Part shown: positions 1-6,475 of the stretch, piece by piece | Numbering within the stretch: the stretch's first letter is position 1 | How the letters are laid out: the number at the start of each line of letters is the position of its first letter | Assembly (NCBI GenBank): GCA_027066725.1 | Contig: JAMONC010000303.1 | Location: 1-7,555, forward strand | Direction: 5' to 3' | DNA length: 7,555 nucleotides | From: Desulfobacterales bacterium | Lineage (GTDB): Bacteria; Desulfobacterota; Dissulfuribacteria; Dissulfuribacterales; JAMONC01 | Program-made: the position numbers and the translations under genes | The notes under the pieces: generated by a model | Database searches by the model: none | The model's input: the letters and a program-made list of their open reading frames with translations, nothing else | What the model was told of the DNA's origin: nothing

Positions 1-188
1 AGGGGAAACCTATTTTCAATATATCATACTTTAAATAACGTCTAAAAAGACAAAAGTCAAGAAGTTATTCATAAAATAATTTATATGTTAAATAAAATTT
101 TTTAAACTATTTCCTCTTGTTTTTATAAATAAAACTTTTTATTTTTCAGATTATAAAAAAATTTAAAAAGATCGGAAGTCCCAAAGCC
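1..188. other. AT-rich non-coding leader upstream of the DUF4390-ntrY-ntrX operon
   Basis: All three plus-strand frames close within the first 50 bases and no minus-strand reading frame here looks like a real protein. The stretch is dominated by A and T runs. The operon promoter should lie here, but I could not place a convincing -35/-10 pair. The best weak candidate is TTGTTT at 118-123 with TATTTT at 140-145, which is too degenerate in such AT-rich DNA to call. No sigma-54 (GG-N10-GC) element was seen. Confidence 0.5.
174..178 (+). promoter_or_regulatory. Probable ribosome binding site for the DUF4390 gene
   Basis: GGAAG lies 10 bases before the TTG at 189. It is the only purine-rich Shine-Dalgarno-like element near the 5' end of the open frame, so it supports TTG 189 as the start. 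No ATG or GTG is available in this frame between the upstream stop at 126-128 and the TTG. Confidence 0.5.
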
Positions 189-818
189 TTGGTAAAAATA
201 AAAAAAGATTTTAAAAAGTCAATATTTTTTTTAGTACTTTTTATTTTGTTACTTTTAGTAACTGCTAGCTTAGCAAGCATATCTAACAAAAAAGATAATA
301 TAAATTCTGAAGAATTAATTACAGCGACTATTACTGAACTAACTGTATCTAATTCTAATACTAAATTACTTGCATATTTTACATTAAAAATAAACAATCC
401 AGATGAATTAAAACAAATTCTTATATCAGGAGTTCCCATAAAATTTACATATTATATTAGACTTTATATTCCTAATGTTAACATATTAAGTTTTCTAAAT
501 AGAGACATATCTGATATTATTCTAATAAAAACAGTGAGCTATGATAGTATTAAAGGTACATATCAAATACATATAATAGATACAAATTCTAGAATAATAT
601 ATACAAATTCTTTTAATGATGTATTAACTAATATATGTCAAATTAATGATTTACCTGTAACATCACTAACTAATCTAGTAAAAGGAAAGATCCATATACT
701 TAAAGTAAAAGTAGAAGCTAAAAAAGTTTTATCTTCTATTCCTTTTAAGGATATTTTAACTATATTTTCTTCTGATATTTTTCAAACAAATTGGTATGAA
801 ATCAAATTTACCTATTGA
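189..818 (+). CDS. DUF4390 family membrane-anchored protein, upstream partner of an NtrY-type kinase
   Basis: The protein is 209 residues. A lysine-rich start is followed by a hydrophobic segment at about residues 11-29, a signal peptide or N-terminal anchor, so the rest should be periplasmic. The body matches my memory of DUF4390: an early beta region (about 45-70), the SGVP-KFTYYIRL segment (80-92), a VSYD-x(4)-TYQI segment (117-127) and the terminal FQTNWYEIKF signature (198-207). The biochemical function is unknown. The family commonly sits directly before NtrY-like kinases in Desulfobacterota, so a role in sensing or supporting the kinase is an inference. The start is a TTG with GGAAG ten bases upstream; no ATG or GTG is available. 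The last 23 bases overlap the kinase gene, implying translational coupling. The gene is very AT-rich (11 of 60 bases G or C at 541-600). Confidence 0.82.
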   Translation: MVKIKKDFKKSIFFLVLFILLLLVTASLASISNKKDNINSEELITATITELTVSNSNTKLLAYFTLKINNPDELKQILISGVPIKFTYYIRLYIPNVNILSFLNRDISDIILIKTVSYDSIKGTYQIHIIDTNSRIIYTNSFNDVLTNICQINDLPVTSLTNLVKGKIHILKVKVEAKKVLSSIPFKDILTIFSSDIFQTNWYEIKFTY

Positions 819-3027
819 TGAAATAAAACGTAGAAAAAGAGAAAAAATATTAATTTGTATTATAATACCCATTATAATACTTCTATTAATTGTAGAATAT
901 CTTTTATTAAAAAATAGTATACATTTACCTAAATTAAGCAATCTAGTTGTTTTTGCTCTCATTAATATAAATACTATCTTATTATTACTATTAGCTTTTT
1001 TAATATTAAGAAATTTAGTCAAACTAATATTTGAAGATAAAAGTAAAATATTAGGAGCTAAACTACGTACAAAGTTAGTTACTACTTTTTTTGTTTTATC
1101 TTTTATACCAACTATATTATTATTTTTTGTATCAATACAATTTCTATCTACTAGTTTAAATTATTGGTTTGATATAAAAGTAGAGAATTCATTAAAAGAT
1201 GCTATAGAATTAGGCAGATATTTTTATGATCTAAAATTAAAAGACTTAAATGCTACTACTGAAAATATATCAAAAATTATAGAAAATAATTGTGAAGTTT
1301 ATAATTTTAATAAAGCTTGTATAGAAGAAATTAGTAACAAAAAAATAAAAACTTTATTTAACTCAAATAAAATTAACTCTTTGGAAATTATCTTACCTAC
1401 CTATGAAAGAATTATATGTCTATATAAAAGACCACTTATAAAACCACCTATATCTCCATCTGTATCAATCTTAAGTAAATGCTTTAAAGGTGAAGAATCA
1501 TATATAACTACAAAAATTTTATCTAATGGCGAGCTACTAAGAATATTAAAGCCTCTTAAAAATAAGAAAGGTGATATATATGCTATATTAGTTATAGGCA
1601 GTACTATTCCTTCTAAGATTAGTAAATTATTATGTGGAATAAAAAGTGGATATATAGACTATAAACAACTTCTTTTATATAAAAATCCTGTAAAATTATC
1701 TCTATTTTCTATTCTATGTCTTATTACACTACTAATATTATTCTCTTCCATTTGGTATGGTTTTAGATTGGCAAAAGGAATTACTGAGCCAGTTAGAATG
1801 CTTGCTGAAGCTACATATAGAATTGCTGAAGGTGATCTTGATTTTAAATTAGAAACTCAAGGAAGAGATGAACTTCATTCCCTTGTTAAAGCCTTTAATA
1901 CTATGACTCAAGAACTTAAAGAGGCAAAAACAAGAGCAGAAGAAGCCAATGCAAAACTTAGACGTTCTAATGTCGAGCTTGAACAAAGAAGACACTATAT
2001 GGAAGTCATTTTACAAAATGTGGCTGCCGGAATAATCTCTTTAAATAGCTCTGGAATTATTACTATAATGAATCGATCAGCAGAATCTATATTAGATCTT
2101 CCTTCTAATGCAGTAATAGGAAGACATTATAGTGAGCTATTAACTCCAGAACAAAGAGAACAATTTGAACAAATAAAAAGAGAGTTATTAACTAGTGAGA
2201 GAGCCACTATTCAGCGTTCTATAAAGATTGTTATAGGACAAAAGCCTTTATCATTACTTGTTAGTTTTAGTTTGCTTAAAGATCAAAGAGGAAATGAATT
2301 GGGTATGGTGTTAGTCTTTGACGATTTGACAGAATTAGAAAGAATACAACGAATAGCTGCATGGAGAGAAGTCGCAAGACGGATTGCTCATGAGGTGAAA
2401 AATCCTCTTACTCCAATAAAACTTTCTGCTCAAAGGCTTAAAAAAAGATATATAGATCATATAAAGGGCGAGGAAGAAAAGGAGGTTTTTGATAGGTGTA
2501 TTTCTACTATTGTTTCACAAGTAGAAGAGCTTAGGCGTCTTGTAAACGAATTTTCAAAATTTGCAAGAATGCCAGCACCTCAACTTAAACCCGCATCTAT
2601 AGAAACCATTGCAGAAGAAGTTTTGGAATTATATAAGCAAGCACACAAAGATATAAAATTTACCATTGATGCACAAAACGATATCCCCAAAATTTTATTA
2701 GATAAGGAACAGATAAAAAGAGCCTTTATCAATTTACTTGACAATGCAGTTGCCTCAATAGAAGGTGAAGGAGAAGTCAAGATAGAAATTTTTAAAGATG
2801 AGATTGCAAGAAATTTAATAGTTGTTATTAGTGATACAGGCCATGGTATTTCAGATCAGGATAAGGCGCGGCTTTTTGAGCCATATTTTTCTACAAAACA
2901 AGGTGGGACAGGACTTGGTCTTGCAATTGTAAATACTATTATTCAAGACCATAGTGGTACAATAAGAGTAGAAGATAATAAACCTAAAGGTACAAAATTT
3001 ATAATAACATTTCCCATAACAACATAA
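796..3027 (+). CDS. ntrY: NtrY-like transmembrane sensor histidine kinase (HAMP-PAS-HisKA-HATPase)
   Basis: The 743-residue protein has the NtrY architecture. Hydrophobic helices lie at about 18-38, 50-72 and 93-117; a probable periplasmic domain spans about 118-300 and a last helix 301-322. HAMP follows (about 323-376, with EPVRML and GRDELHSLVKAFN), then a short coiled coil (376-400), PAS (about 400-512) and the kinase core. The H-box is AHEVKNPLTPIKL with phospho-acceptor His532, the N-box has Asn646 and Asn650, G1 is DTGHG (680-684), the F-box FEPYF (694-698) and G2 GGTGLGL (703-709). All catalytic motifs are intact. It should autophosphorylate and pass phosphate to the NtrX-like regulator encoded 23 bases downstream. 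The ATG at 796 overlaps the DUF4390 gene by 23 bases and has only a weak Shine-Dalgarno. The periplasmic domain has four cysteines (166, 175, 209, 229). The signal is unknown; the NtrY name rests on architecture and does not prove nitrogen sensing. Confidence 0.92.
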   Translation: MKSNLPIDEIKRRKREKILICIIIPIIILLLIVEYLLLKNSIHLPKLSNLVVFALININTILLLLLAFLILRNLVKLIFEDKSKILGAKLRTKLVTTFFVLSFIPTILLFFVSIQFLSTSLNYWFDIKVENSLKDAIELGRYFYDLKLKDLNATTENISKIIENNCEVYNFNKACIEEISNKKIKTLFNSNKINSLEIILPTYERIICLYKRPLIKPPISPSVSILSKCFKGEESYITTKILSNGELLRILKPLKNKKGDIYAILVIGSTIPSKISKLLCGIKSGYIDYKQLLLYKNPVKLSLFSILCLITLLILFSSIWYGFRLAKGITEPVRMLAEATYRIAEGDLDFKLETQGRDELHSLVKAFNTMTQELKEAKTRAEEANAKLRRSNVELEQRRHYMEVILQNVAAGIISLNSSGIITIMNRSAESILDLPSNAVIGRHYSELLTPEQREQFEQIKRELLTSERATIQRSIKIVIGQKPLSLLVSFSLLKDQRGNELGMVLVFDDLTELERIQRIAAWREVARRIAHEVKNPLTPIKLSAQRLKKRYIDHIKGEEEKEVFDRCISTIVSQVEELRRLVNEFSKFARMPAPQLKPASIETIAEEVLELYKQAHKDIKFTIDAQNDIPKILLDKEQIKRAFINLLDNAVASIEGEGEVKIEIFKDEIARNLIVVISDTGHGISDQDKARLFEPYFSTKQGGTGLGLAIVNTIIQDHSGTIRVEDNKPKGTKFIITFPITT

Positions 3028-3050
3028 AGTTAGACAAAAAGCTATAAGCT

Positions 3051-4445
3051 ATGAAGATAAAACAAAAGATTTTAGTAGTAGATGACAAGCCTTCTACTTT
3101 AGAATCTGTTACAGGTGTTCTAGAAGATATAGGTTTTGAGGTAGAAACTGCTTTAGATGGTGAAACTGCTTTAAAAAAATTAGATGAATCATTACCAGAG
3201 GCAGTGCTACTTGATATATGGCTTCCAGGAATAGATGGCCTTGAGGTTTTAAAAAAGATAAAGCAGGATTGGCCTGTGCTTCCTGTAATTATAATGTCAG
3301 GACATGCTACAATAGAGACAGCTGTTAAAGCTACAAAGCTTGGTGCCTATGATGTTATAGAAAAACCTATCTCTTATGAACAATTAGAGCTTACCATTCG
3401 AAACGCTTTAAAATATCGAGACCTACAGGAAGAAAATATACTCCTTAGGCAAAAAGCAACTGGCAGGGTAGAACTAACAGGCGAAAGCCCTGCAATGAAA
3501 CAACTTAAGGAGCAAATTGCTATTGTTGCTCCTACAGATGCTTGGGTCTTAATTCAAGGAGAAAATGGTACAGGTAAAGAACTTGTAGCCCAGACTATCC
3601 ATAGGCTTAGTAAAAGAAGCAATAAACCTATGGTAGAAGTAAACTGTGCTGCTATTCCTGAAGAACTTATAGAAAGTGAGCTTTTTGGGCATGAAAAGGG
3701 GGCTTTTACTGGTGCTACGTCCATGAAAAGGGGAAAATTTGATCTGGCTAACGGCGGGACACTGTTTTTAGATGAAATAGGAGATATGAGTCTTAAAACT
3801 CAGGCAAAAATTTTAAGAATATTACAAGAACAAAAGTTTCAAAGGGTAGGAGGCAGTAGAACTATCTCTGTAGATGTAAGAATTATTGCTGCCACTAATA
3901 AAGATTTAGAAAAAGAAATAGAAAAAGGAAATTTTAGAGAAGACCTTTATTATAGATTAAATGTAATTCCAATATATGTTCCCCCTTTAAGGGAACGAGT
4001 AGAAGATATCCCCCTTTTGTTTGAAGAGTTTATGAAGGAATTTGGGGCAAAAGCTAGAGGTATAAAACGGGTTCAACCAGAGGTATTTGAGGCCCTTTCT
4101 CATTATAACTGGCCAGGGAATGTAAGGGAATTGAGAAACTTAGTTGAACGACTAGTAATCCTTGCAAGAGGTGAGGAAATAACTGTAAGAGATTTGCCTC
4201 CTAATCTAAGAAATTCAGCACAGAATGTATCAACAGAGTTATCTCAAGAGATTAAAGAAACTGCTACAATACCCCTTTATTCTTTCCCAAAAGACTATAA
4301 AAAGGCTAAGCAACTTTTTGAAAAAAGATATCTTGAATATCAATTAAAACAGTATAAAGGTAATGTTACAAAAACCGCTGAAGCAATAGGTATAGAAAGA
4401 AGACACCTTCATAGAAAAATCAAAAGCTTAGGTATTAAAATATAA
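3051..4445 (+). CDS. ntrX: NtrX-like sigma-54-dependent response regulator (REC-AAA+-Fis)
   Basis: The 464-residue protein is a complete NtrC-family activator. The receiver domain (about 5-122) has acidic pocket Asp11-Asp12, phospho-acceptor Asp55, Ser83 and Lys105. The AAA+ domain (about 142-370) has Walker A GENGTGKE (170-177), the GAFTGA sigma-54 contact loop (217-222), Walker B GGTLFLDE (235-242), candidate arginine fingers Arg296 and Arg302, and WPGNVREL (354-361). A Fis-type helix-turn-helix closes the protein (about 421-462). It is predicted to remodel sigma-54 RNA polymerase when phosphorylated by the kinase just upstream. The ATG is preceded by a poor Shine-Dalgarno and a small palindrome (AGCT-ATA-AGCT, 3040-3050), so translation may be coupled to ntrY. 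I saw no sigma-54 promoter in the window, so its targets are probably elsewhere. Its stop lies one base from the stop of convergent plsY. Confidence 0.93.
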   Translation: MKIKQKILVVDDKPSTLESVTGVLEDIGFEVETALDGETALKKLDESLPEAVLLDIWLPGIDGLEVLKKIKQDWPVLPVIIMSGHATIETAVKATKLGAYDVIEKPISYEQLELTIRNALKYRDLQEENILLRQKATGRVELTGESPAMKQLKEQIAIVAPTDAWVLIQGENGTGKELVAQTIHRLSKRSNKPMVEVNCAAIPEELIESELFGHEKGAFTGATSMKRGKFDLANGGTLFLDEIGDMSLKTQAKILRILQEQKFQRVGGSRTISVDVRIIAATNKDLEKEIEKGNFREDLYYRLNVIPIYVPPLRERVEDIPLLFEEFMKEFGAKARGIKRVQPEVFEALSHYNWPGNVRELRNLVERLVILARGEEITVRDLPPNLRNSAQNVSTELSQEIKETATIPLYSFPKDYKKAKQLFEKRYLEYQLKQYKGNVTKTAEAIGIERRHLHRKIKSLGIKI

Positions 4446-4446
4446 T

Positions 4447-5043
4447 TTAAATTCTTTTTTCTTCGCCTTTAACTAGCCGTTTTATATTATCTTTGTGCTT
4501 TATCCAAATAATAATAGCCATTGACCAACCCATAATTTGAAGAGGAATAGCAGGACATAAAAAGTGCATAATCAAGGGAGCTACAATTGCAGCACTAAGA
4601 GAACCAACAGATACATACTTAAATAACTTTACTAACATGGCAAATATAATGCCTGCACCTAAAAGTGCCCACGGACAAATCCCTAAAAATACTCCTGCTG
4701 CAGTTGCAACCCCCTTTCCCCCCTTAAATCCTAAATATATAGAAAAACAATGTCCTAAAAAAGCTGCCATGCCAGTAATCGCCAAAAGAGTGGGTTCAAT
4801 TGCCATGCCAGCACAGGTAATTCTACAGCCCATTACAGGTATAAGACCTTTTAAAACATCAAGTATAAGTGTAGCAAGCCCCCACTTTTTGCCTACAACT
4901 CTAGCAACATTTGTAGCACCAATATTGCCACTGCCTTCTTTTCTTAAATCTTTACCATTTAACTTCCCAAATATGAGTCCAAAAGGTACAGAACCTAAAA
5001 AATAACCTGTTAAAGGCCACCAAATAGTATTTGGAACAATCAT
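4447..5043 (-). CDS. plsY: PlsY, acyl-phosphate:glycerol-3-phosphate 1-acyltransferase
   Basis: This 198-residue, multi-spanning inner-membrane protein transfers an acyl group from acyl phosphate to glycerol-3-phosphate, giving lysophosphatidic acid, the first committed step of phospholipid synthesis. Family motifs are complete: GSVPFG near the N-terminus (17-22), the glycine-rich GSGNIGATNV (37-46), LDVLKG (61-66), the GHCFSIYLGFKGGKGVAT loop (97-114), SVGSLSAA (145-152) and the C-terminal KHKDNIKRL tail (182-190). Length is normal for the family. The ATG at 5043 has AGGGAG ten bases upstream. It lies 18 bases after the stop of the upstream L,D-transpeptidase gene on the same strand, so the two are probably co-transcribed. 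An open frame on the opposite strand (4637-5005) is a shadow of this gene. Confidence 0.96.
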   Translation of the reverse strand: MIVPNTIWWPLTGYFLGSVPFGLIFGKLNGKDLRKEGSGNIGATNVARVVGKKWGLATLILDVLKGLIPVMGCRITCAGMAIEPTLLAITGMAAFLGHCFSIYLGFKGGKGVATAAGVFLGICPWALLGAGIIFAMLVKLFKYVSVGSLSAAIVAPLIMHFLCPAIPLQIMGWSMAIIIWIKHKDNIKRLVKGEEKRI

Positions 5044-5053
5044 GTCAACAATA

Positions 5054-5059
5054 CTCCCT
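5054..5059 (-). promoter_or_regulatory. plsY ribosome binding site
   Basis: Read on the minus strand, AGGGAG lies ten bases before the ATG at 5043, inside the 18-base gap after the L,D-transpeptidase stop. It supports this ATG as the plsY start, independent of the upstream gene. Confidence 0.6.
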
Positions 5060-5061
5060 GA

Positions 5062-5931
5062 TCATCTAAAGAGATTACTACAACCTGGATTAACTTTTCC
5101 TCTTATTAGGGCATTTTTGCAAGCCCTTAGTAACTCATTATATAGTTTTTGTTTCTCTAGTGTTTTAGTTCCTTCTTTAATACCCCTTATGCTGTCCTCA
5201 AACCCCAATATCCCATCAGCATTCTTATCTTTAATGATAATGGTATGCATTTTATCTTTTATCCAAAACAGCTCTAAAAATCGACTATAATCAGGTTCTT
5301 GTCTCAAAAGCAATACAATTTTGCCTAAATTGGTATTTAAAGTTAAACAACTATCATAAGAAGTTATAGGGTCATAAGGTAAAGCAAAAGGTAACATCAT
5401 TGAAAAAAAATCTTTTTTACTATTTAAAATAACTACCTTTTCTCCTATATATGAATTATTATATAATTTTGACATAGCTATATTATTAAGAGCTATGCAG
5501 CCCTCAGTCCAATCTCTTACTCCTTTTTTAAATACTCCTCCCCCATGTATACCTATTGCTCCTCCTAAGGCTGTAGTTGTTGGAGGAGAAGACTTAAGCT
5601 TTATTGCTCTCCATATTTTCATCATTTGAAATACTGTGATTAACTTTCTTCTGTATGCCCACCATGCATCAACTCTATTAGGATAGGATAAGCCCATAAA
5701 TAGATAATATTTAGAATCGGGCTTTTTATATGTAATATAAAAACAGCCTTCAGGTGTGGCACAATCTCCTCGTTTTCTTTTATCTGAATAAGAATCTAAT
5801 CCTAATGATACAGGGAAACTCTCAACCTTTCTCCCATTTTTAAATACAGTTAAGGTTTGAGTCGCCTTATCTATAACGATAAACGGTCTTCTAGAAGCTC
5901 TAGAGGGTACAGAGAACATAAATATTAACAA
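5062..5931 (-). CDS. L,D-transpeptidase (YkuD fold, WTxGC-type) with EF-hand-like C-terminal extension
   Basis: Residues are numbered from the TTG at 5931 (289 residues). The YkuD domain covers about 16-170: a PFIVIDKATQTL beta hairpin, a CATPEG substrate-loop motif (57-62), IHGGG with His129, and the catalytic loop DWTEGCIAL with Cys145. The loop differs from the usual SHGCIR: Glu replaces His two residues before Cys, and Ala replaces Arg two after. This matches the subgroup I associate with E. coli YafK/DpaA rather than ErfK/YbiS. Substrate should be peptidoglycan stem peptides or their lipoprotein links, in the periplasm. A further 120 residues follow, including an EF-hand-like loop (235-246). 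The start is unresolved: the frame continues to 6480 but only as antisense of the lipoprotein gene. The N-terminus looks like a signal peptide only if translation begins near 5976, where no ATG, GTG or TTG exists. The next gene is plsY. Confidence 0.8.
   Translation of the reverse strand: MLIFMFSVPSRASRRPFIVIDKATQTLTVFKNGRKVESFPVSLGLDSYSDKRKRGDCATPEGCFYITYKKPDSKYYLFMGLSYPNRVDAWWAYRRKLITVFQMMKIWRAIKLKSSPPTTTALGGAIGIHGGGVFKKGVRDWTEGCIALNNIAMSKLYNNSYIGEKVVILNSKKDFFSMMLPFALPYDPITSYDSCLTLNTNLGKIVLLLRQEPDYSRFLELFWIKDKMHTIIIKDKNADGILGFEDSIRGIKEGTKTLEKQKLYNELLRACKNALIRGKVNPGCSNLFR
5194..5229 (-). other. EF-hand/dockerin-like calcium-binding loop in the L,D-transpeptidase extension
   Basis: The encoded 12 residues are D-K-N-A-D-G-I-L-G-F-E-D. 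Acidic or amide residues fall at positions 1, 3, 5 and 12, glycine at 6 and a hydrophobic residue at 8, which is the canonical calcium loop pattern shared by EF hands and dockerin repeats. The flanks IIIK and SIRGIKEG could form the adjoining strand and helix. Only one such loop is present, so pairing is not visible. Calcium binding is an inference from the pattern. Confidence 0.55.
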
Positions 5932-6039
5932 TGCGACTATTATACCACCTAAAAATATTTTATTTTTATTTTTTATAGGTCTTGTTAAAAAGAAAAAATT
6001 TACTAAACTTCTTTTTAAGAATAATTTTTTTGATATGAA

Positions 6040-6068
6040 TTGACTAATAGGAAGATAGTATCTTAAAT
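6040..6068 (+). promoter_or_regulatory. Putative sigma-70 promoter of the alanine-zipper lipoprotein gene
   Basis: TTGACT (6040-6045) matches the -35 consensus at five of six positions. After a 17-base spacer, TTAAAT (6063-6068) matches the -10 consensus at four of six. Transcription would start near 6075, giving a leader of about 23 bases with a strong Shine-Dalgarno. A 13-base palindrome (6052-6064) occupies the spacer and touches the -10. Confidence 0.5.
6052..6064. repeat. 13-bp palindrome within the lipoprotein promoter
   Basis: AAGATA-G-TATCTT is a perfect inverted repeat with 6-base arms around one central base. It lies between the putative -35 and -10 elements and overlaps the -10, the position expected for a repressor operator. 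It sits in the divergent region between the lipoprotein gene and the L,D-transpeptidase gene. No regulator is identified. Confidence 0.4.
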
Positions 6069-6083
6069 ATACCAGAAGAGAAA

Positions 6084-6090
6084 GAGGAGA
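6084..6090 (+). promoter_or_regulatory. Strong ribosome binding site of the lipoprotein gene
   Basis: GAGGAGA, containing the AGGAG core (6085-6089), sits eight bases before the ATG at 6098. It is the best Shine-Dalgarno in the window, consistent with a highly expressed structural lipoprotein, and it fixes the start codon. Confidence 0.75.
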
Positions 6091-6097
6091 TAGAAAA

Positions 6098-6475
6098 ATG
6101 TTTATTTCTAAAGATGGAATACGTAAGAAATATATCTCTGGTATAGCTATAGGAGTTGCAGGCTTAATGAGCCTTTTCACATTAAGCGGTTGCGGTCTTA
6201 ACCAGAAAGACAGAGCTCTCTTAAAACAAGCAATACAATCTGCACAAGAGTCTAAAGCTGCTGCTGCTCGTGCTGAGGCAGCAAGTAAACGTTTAGAAGA
6301 AATTGCTGCAAAGCTTGAGGCTGCTGCACAAAAGGCAGAAGCTGCTGCTGCAGAGGCAGAGGCTGCTGCAGAAAAGGCTGATGCTGCAACAAATAGGGCA
6401 ATGGCTGCTGCTGCTCGTGCTGAAGCTACAGCCAAAAAGACCGAACGCATTTTTAATAAGAGCTTAACAAAATAG
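6098..6475 (+). CDS. Lpp/OprI-type alanine-zipper outer-membrane lipoprotein with C-terminal lysine
   Basis: The precursor has 125 residues. A lysine-containing n-region and a hydrophobic stretch lead to the lipobox LSGC (29-32), so the lipid-modified residue is Cys32; Gly at +2 favours outer-membrane sorting. The mature 94 residues appear helical throughout, with 32 alanines among residues 51-112 plus regular Glu, Lys and Arg, the alanine-zipper pattern of Lpp and OprI, which trimerise. The C-terminus is SLTK. In E. coli Lpp the terminal lysine is the residue joined to diaminopimelate by L,D-transpeptidases, and here genes for two such enzymes flank it. It is longer than E. coli Lpp (58 mature residues). 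A 20-base exact repeat encodes AAAARAE twice, 49 residues apart. High GC within an AT-rich region reflects alanine codons. Homology to Lpp itself is hard to prove in such low-complexity sequence, so the family call rests on architecture and neighbours. Confidence 0.85.
   Translation: MFISKDGIRKKYISGIAIGVAGLMSLFTLSGCGLNQKDRALLKQAIQSAQESKAAAARAEAASKRLEEIAAKLEAAAQKAEAAAAEAEAAAEKADAATNRAMAAAARAEATAKKTERIFNKSLTK
6257..6276 (+). repeat. Direct repeat copy 1 in the lipoprotein gene
   Basis: GCTGCTGCTGCTCGTGCTGA is identical to the copy at 6404-6423. It encodes AAAARA plus the first bases of a Glu codon (residues 54-60). The copies are 147 bases apart, exactly 49 codons or seven heptads. Confidence 0.8.
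6404..6423 (+). repeat. Direct repeat copy 2 in the lipoprotein gene
   Basis: Exact second copy of the 20 bases at 6257-6276, encoding residues 103-109 in the same frame. The offset keeps the heptad register of the coiled coil. Confidence 0.8.

Noticed and set aside
1..19. Possible start of a divergent minus-strand gene (TTG at 19)
   Set aside because: Only six codons are visible and there is no clear ribosome binding site; the nearby minus-strand ATG meets a stop within four codons.
146..439. 97-residue minus-strand open frame over the start of the DUF4390 gene
   Set aside because: The plus-strand frame has a signal peptide and the DUF4390 end signature. This frame is a by-product of AT-rich sequence.
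756..1022. 88-residue minus-strand open frame over the start of ntrY
   Set aside because: Antisense of the membrane helices of the kinase, with no independent support.
2580..2780. 66-residue minus-strand open frame inside ntrY
   Set aside because: Antisense to the conserved kinase core.
3040..3050. Small hairpin AGCT-ATA-AGCT just before the ntrX start
   Set aside because: Four base pairs with a three-base loop; too weak to be called a translational control element.
4435..4460. Possible intrinsic terminator after ntrX (TTAAA/TTTAA stem, then TTCTTTTTT)
   Set aside because: The stem is five A-T pairs only and would be very unstable; the T-run is ordinary for this base composition.
4637..5005. 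122-residue plus-strand open frame
   Set aside because: It lies wholly antisense to plsY, which has all of its family motifs. It has no convincing domain and is proline-rich only as a shadow.
5042..5290. 82-residue plus-strand open frame
   Set aside because: Antisense to the C-terminal extension of the L,D-transpeptidase and the plsY start; no ribosome binding site or recognisable domain.
5755..5771. TGGCAC resembling the -24 part of a sigma-54 promoter
   Set aside because: No TTGC-like -12 element at the correct spacing, and it lies inside a coding region on the opposite strand.
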